Assembly: GCA_003252135.1 (NCBI GenBank)
Contig: QKDK01000197.1
Location: 1-36,967 of the forward strand
Direction: 5' to 3'
Origin: Clostridia bacterium
GTDB taxonomy: Bacteria; Bacillota; Clostridia; Lachnospirales; Lachnospiraceae
Length of the DNA: 36,967 nucleotides
A model generated the notes under the pieces. The model saw only the letters and a program-made list of their open reading frames with translations. It had not been told where the DNA came from and searched no databases. Within the stretch, counting starts at the first letter, position 1. The number at the start of each line of letters is the position of its first letter. Of this stretch, positions 33,958 through 36,967 are shown piece by piece. Position numbers and translations under genes: made by a program.

Positions 33958-35361
33958 TTAGTTCCAGGCAGGATCGCCCTGAATAGCGGCGGAGATTGCC
34001 CTGTTTGCATCCATGTTGGAAAGTACGTCTTCAGCAGTGATTGTTCCCTGGCAGAAAGCGATCATATCAGCACCAAAATCCATCCAGTAATCGTTGGTGA
34101 ATTTTGTACCGGTCTGAAGAACAGGTGTGAGCATCTTGCTTTCATCGATTGAAGCCATGAATGCTTCTTCTTCAGGTAACCAGTGCTGAACAACATCTGG
34201 ATCATTAACGTGGATATTGGTATAGGAAGGTGAATTATCAAGGATTTCCTGAAGACTTTCTGTTGTGCATACAAAGCTGAAGAATGCTTTAACAAGATCT
34301 TCGTGCTCTGTTCCCTTGTAACCGAACATGGTAGGACCTGCAGGGTTGGTAGGGAAGTTCTGGTTGTCGCCAAGAGGAAGCAGGAATAAACCGAATTCGT
34401 CTGTTGTTCCTGTATCTTCTTTTAACTGCTGAATGTAGCTTGAGTTAGCCATAGCCATAGCAACATTTCTGTCGCCGAATTCATTTGCCATATTGGTGCT
34501 GCTTGTGCCGATCCAGTCTTCTCCAAAGTATCCAAGATCTGAAAGTTCTTTGAACTCATTCAGTACTTCAAGCATTTTTGCATTGCCTGCAAAAGTAGCA
34601 GTATTATCATTCAGAGAATCATACAGTCCAGGGGTAGCTTCTTCATATACGCCGCCGATCTGGAAGAAGGAAAGCTGATGCTGCCAGCCGTCAGCACCCG
34701 GAAGGAACCATGGTGTGATACCTGCTGCTGCGATAGTACCGCAGTCTGCAAGAAGTTCTGCATATGTTGTCGGAACTTCTGTGATTCCGAGTTCGGTGAA
34801 TAAGGTTTTGTTATATACCATAATATATTCCGGAGAGTTGTGCCATAACTGAAGTCCGTACAGGGTGTCGCCTACCATACAGGATGAAAGTCTGGCTTCC
34901 GGAATTACTGACATCCAGTCAGCTCCGGTAAAATCGATGCAGTAGTTCTCATAGTCAACGATTACAGATTCGATAGCAAATGGATTTGACTGAATCCAGA
35001 AGATATCTGAACATGTGCCGCCGGCAAGTCTTGTCTGAAGAACATCACTGTACTGGTCTGCAGGGATTGTCTGAAGATCTACTGTAACCCCATAGGTCTC
35101 TTCAAATCTTGCAATAGTTGCGTCATAGCGGTTGTCCATCCATCCGGCAGAAACAAGAATACTAAGTTCCTCCCCTTCAAAACTCTGCTCTGCTGCGTCT
35201 GTCGGTGCAGATGTTGCAGTAGCTGCTGTGGAATCACCTGAACTGCTGCCTGAATTGCTGCTGCCCGAATTACTGCCGGAACCAGCGTTGTTACCGCAGC
35301 CTGCCAGTAACATGATTGATAAAGCTACGGATAGAACGGATGCAAAAGCCTTTTTTCTCAT
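33958..35361 (-). CDS. Sugar-binding lipoprotein of an ABC transporter (family 1)
   Basis: A 467-residue extracellular solute-binding protein. It has a lipoprotein signal peptide with lipobox LLAGC (Cys22), then a Gly/Ser/Asn-rich flexible linker of about 30 residues (SGSNSGSSNSGSSSGDS) and an Ala/Thr patch before the mature domain. The body shows the family-1 pattern: ISLV-type beta strand, RFEETYGVTVDLQTIPADQY, and late aromatic residues. It delivers an oligosaccharide, probably fucosylated judging from the GH95 gene in the same operon, to the two permeases. RBS GAGGAGG precedes the ATG. The gene diverges from a YesM-type kinase that probably controls it. Confidence 0.94.
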   Translation of the reverse strand: MRKKAFASVLSVALSIMLLAGCGNNAGSGSNSGSSNSGSSSGDSTAATATSAPTDAAEQSFEGEELSILVSAGWMDNRYDATIARFEETYGVTVDLQTIPADQYSDVLQTRLAGGTCSDIFWIQSNPFAIESVIVDYENYCIDFTGADWMSVIPEARLSSCMVGDTLYGLQLWHNSPEYIMVYNKTLFTELGITEVPTTYAELLADCGTIAAAGITPWFLPGADGWQHQLSFFQIGGVYEEATPGLYDSLNDNTATFAGNAKMLEVLNEFKELSDLGYFGEDWIGTSSTNMANEFGDRNVAMAMANSSYIQQLKEDTGTTDEFGLFLLPLGDNQNFPTNPAGPTMFGYKGTEHEDLVKAFFSFVCTTESLQEILDNSPSYTNIHVNDPDVVQHWLPEEEAFMASIDESKMLTPVLQTGTKFTNDYWMDFGADMIAFCQGTITAEDVLSNMDANRAISAAIQGDPAWN

Positions 35362-35733
35362 TTTATTACCTCCTCATGGTAAAATGTAGATTTGTAACAA
35401 AGTTTCTGTTCGCTCCTTCATTATATGAAAAAGAATCGAAAGGGTCTATGCACTTTTTCAACAGGATTTTGTACTTATTTCACAGAAGATATAAAAATAA
35501 GAATTGAAATATGGTAAAAACTACAATGGATGTGCAAAAAATCCCGTAAATAAGCGGAGAAGAATAAAAAAATCTACAATTAACAGGGCGTTTTCTAAGG
35601 TGCAATTATCATAATTTAAATTTCTGCAGTTTGTACTATTGCTTTTAAAGAGTCCAGACGGTATTATGGTAGGAACGGATATATTTCAGAAAAGTGATAG
35701 CAAATGCATTGTAATATTGCAGAAAGGGAAAAA
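35362..35733. promoter_or_regulatory. Divergent regulatory region: binding-protein operon and kinase promoters
   Basis: A 372-nt gene-free, AT-rich spacer. For the minus-strand operon there is a TATAAT -10 box (plus coordinates 35420-35425) with a poor -35, suggesting activator dependence, plausibly a YesN-type regulator. For the plus-strand kinase there is TTGCTT (35639-35644), 17 bp, TATTAT (35662-35667). The central part shows no RNA gene. A stretch with GCGTTTTC (35588-35595) vaguely resembles half of a catabolite-repression site and is not claimed. Confidence 0.5.
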
Positions 35734-36967
35734 GTGAAAAAAAGACAAAGAAAGAAACTGAATATCAAAACGCAGTTTTTTCTGACATACATTATCATTG
35801 CAGTAATTACCGCAGCCAGCATCTCTCTCTTTTTTTACAGGAATATCTCACAGATACTGCTGGACAGAGAGACTTCCTCATTTCATGAGCTTGCGGGAAG
35901 CTTTATCACGGCAACTGAAAATGAGATTCAGTCCATGGATGACATATCGATCAATATAGGGTACAGCAATCTGATCCAGGACAGACTGAAAGAATACTTT
36001 GACCTGGATTTTAATGATCTAAAGGAATTCAAGGCACTGGTGGAGCTTTTTGTTATCATAAACGGAGTGGAATACAAGGTTCCTCAGATGCGTGTTTATG
36101 ATAACAGCGGAAAAGTCATTTCTATCGGAACCAATACCGATATGAAGACTGTCGATCTGTCTACGCTTTCATGGATCGAAAAGGTAAATGAGGAAGATGG
36201 CTACAAATATATCAGTCTGCCATATCAGACCTATGATTATGTGAATAATACCAGGGTGAATCCATATTATTTTTCGCTGTACAGGACCTACAACAACCAG
36301 TACAGGGAACGGGCAGGATATATAGAAGTGATCCAGTCCTGCAAAGCAGTGTTCAAGGAAATCATCTCGTATTCAAAAAAGAACCCTGACGGTATGCAGA
36401 TCTACGTATTCAATGAGGAAGGCGTGCTTGTCTACCCATTCGAGCTGAATGAGGATGAGAAAAGCTTCTATGATGCATATTATGAGCTTGCACAGGGAAA
36501 ACCCGCAAAGGAGGAAGCTTCAGACGCAAGTCTTAAAAATCCATTAACAGGCGAAGAAGAACTGGTGACATTTGAAAAATCAACATATACCGATTGGACT
36601 TATGTCTGTGCTCAGTCTAAGGCCTCTATTGTAGCACCGATACGAAGCTTTCAGATCATTGTTCTGATTTTCGGCGGGGTCATACTTTTACTAGCCATCG
36701 GGATTTCCTACTTTATGGCGAACCGGCTGACCAGACCGATCCATCAGATCCTTGATGTAATGGGACAGACAAAGATCGATACGCTTGGACATCTGCAAAA
36801 AACTGCCATGCGAACTTCGTTCAACGAGTTCGACAAGCTGAATGATGCGTTCCACCAGATGAGTGCGGACTTAAAGAGTTCTATGGATGAACTTCTTGAA
36901 ACAAGACAGCAGGAGATGAAATCAAGAAGTCTGGCGCTTCAGTCCCAGATGAACCCTCATTTTTATT
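35734..36967 (+). CDS. YesM-type sensor histidine kinase (partial, runs off the window)
   Basis: An open frame of 411 codons without a stop up to the window end, absent from the ORF track for that reason. The GTG at 35734 follows AAAGGG at 5 nt and begins MKKRQRKKLNIKTQFFLTYIIIAV, a basic start with the first membrane helix. A ~270-residue extracellular sensor region follows, then a second helix (IIVLIFGGVILLLAIGISYF), a HAMP domain (NRLTRPIHQILDVM) and the beginning of the His_kinase domain with LQSQMNPHFY, where the His is the phospho-acceptor of this family. An in-frame ATG at 35704 lacks a ribosome site. Such kinases work with an AraC-type response regulator, expected just downstream, and usually control a neighbouring sugar ABC operon. 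Confidence 0.93.
   Translation, partial: MKKRQRKKLNIKTQFFLTYIIIAVITAASISLFFYRNISQILLDRETSSFHELAGSFITATENEIQSMDDISINIGYSNLIQDRLKEYFDLDFNDLKEFKALVELFVIINGVEYKVPQMRVYDNSGKVISIGTNTDMKTVDLSTLSWIEKVNEEDGYKYISLPYQTYDYVNNTRVNPYYFSLYRTYNNQYRERAGYIEVIQSCKAVFKEIISYSKKNPDGMQIYVFNEEGVLVYPFELNEDEKSFYDAYYELAQGKPAKEEASDASLKNPLTGEEELVTFEKSTYTDWTYVCAQSKASIVAPIRSFQIIVLIFGGVILLLAIGISYFMANRLTRPIHQILDVMGQTKIDTLGHLQKTAMRTSFNEFDKLNDAFHQMSADLKSSMDELLETRQQEMKSRSLALQSQMNPHFY

Noticed and set aside
35588-35600. Catabolite-repression (cre) site in the ABC operon upstream region
   Set aside because: Only one half (GCGTTTTC) fits the consensus and its place relative to either promoter is not convincing.

Overview
The window reads as a chromosomal segment of a low-to-mid GC anaerobic Firmicute, most likely a gut Lachnospiraceae (Clostridia). 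I infer this from a type III glutamine synthetase, DapL-route lysine/peptidoglycan genes, an Amt-PII fusion, an ANTAR antiterminator beside a glutamine synthetase homologue, IorAB with a PaaK-type ligase, GH125/GH95 glycosidases and AGGAGG-type ribosome sites. No tRNA, rRNA, CRISPR array, transposase or phage gene was seen. All family calls come from reading the translations and remembered motifs; no database search was run.

Layout. (1) 1-1.55 kb: the tail of an unknown gene and a GH125 alpha-mannosidase, closed by a bidirectional terminator. (2) 1.6-5.8 kb, minus strand: an ammonium channel with a C-terminal PII domain, and glutamine synthetase III (GlnN). The glnN leader carries a terminator-like attenuator. 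(3) 5.9-9.5 kb, plus strand: a consensus promoter followed by a leader with two A1/G4 hexaloop hairpins and an overlapping terminator (the ANTAR target architecture), a divergent PurA paralogue, a short glutamine-synthetase-like protein with a Lys where the flap Glu is expected, and an ANTAR antiterminator with a degenerate receiver domain. (4) 9.66-19.6 kb: purF, carA, a carB-dapF fusion, pyrG and dapL. PurF, CarA/CarB and PyrG spend glutamine amide nitrogen, so this block sits next to the machinery that makes and senses glutamine. (5) 19.75-29.6 kb: a hypothetical protein (minus), an M18 aminopeptidase with dUTPase, an iron alcohol dehydrogenase overlapping a PAS-GGDEF-HD-GYP c-di-GMP protein, and iorA-iorB-paaK for oxidation of aromatic 2-oxoacids to aryl-acetyl-CoA. 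(6) 29.6-37 kb: a minus-strand sugar ABC transporter operon ending in a GH95 fucosidase-type enzyme, with a divergent YesM-type sensor kinase cut by the window end.

How it works together. The central 18 kb is a nitrogen/glutamine economy locus: ammonium entry (Amt-PII), glutamine synthesis (GlnN), RNA-level control (ANTAR protein plus leader) and glutamine consumers. The most promising candidates for something undescribed are: (a) a possible sensor module made of the GS-like protein and the pseudo-receiver ANTAR protein, acting on the purA-type leader and possibly the glnN leader, by analogy with AmiC-AmiR and NasS-NasT; and (b) the CarB-DapF fusion, whose DapF half lacks one of the two catalytic cysteines. 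Both are inferences from sequence and need computed alignments and experiments.
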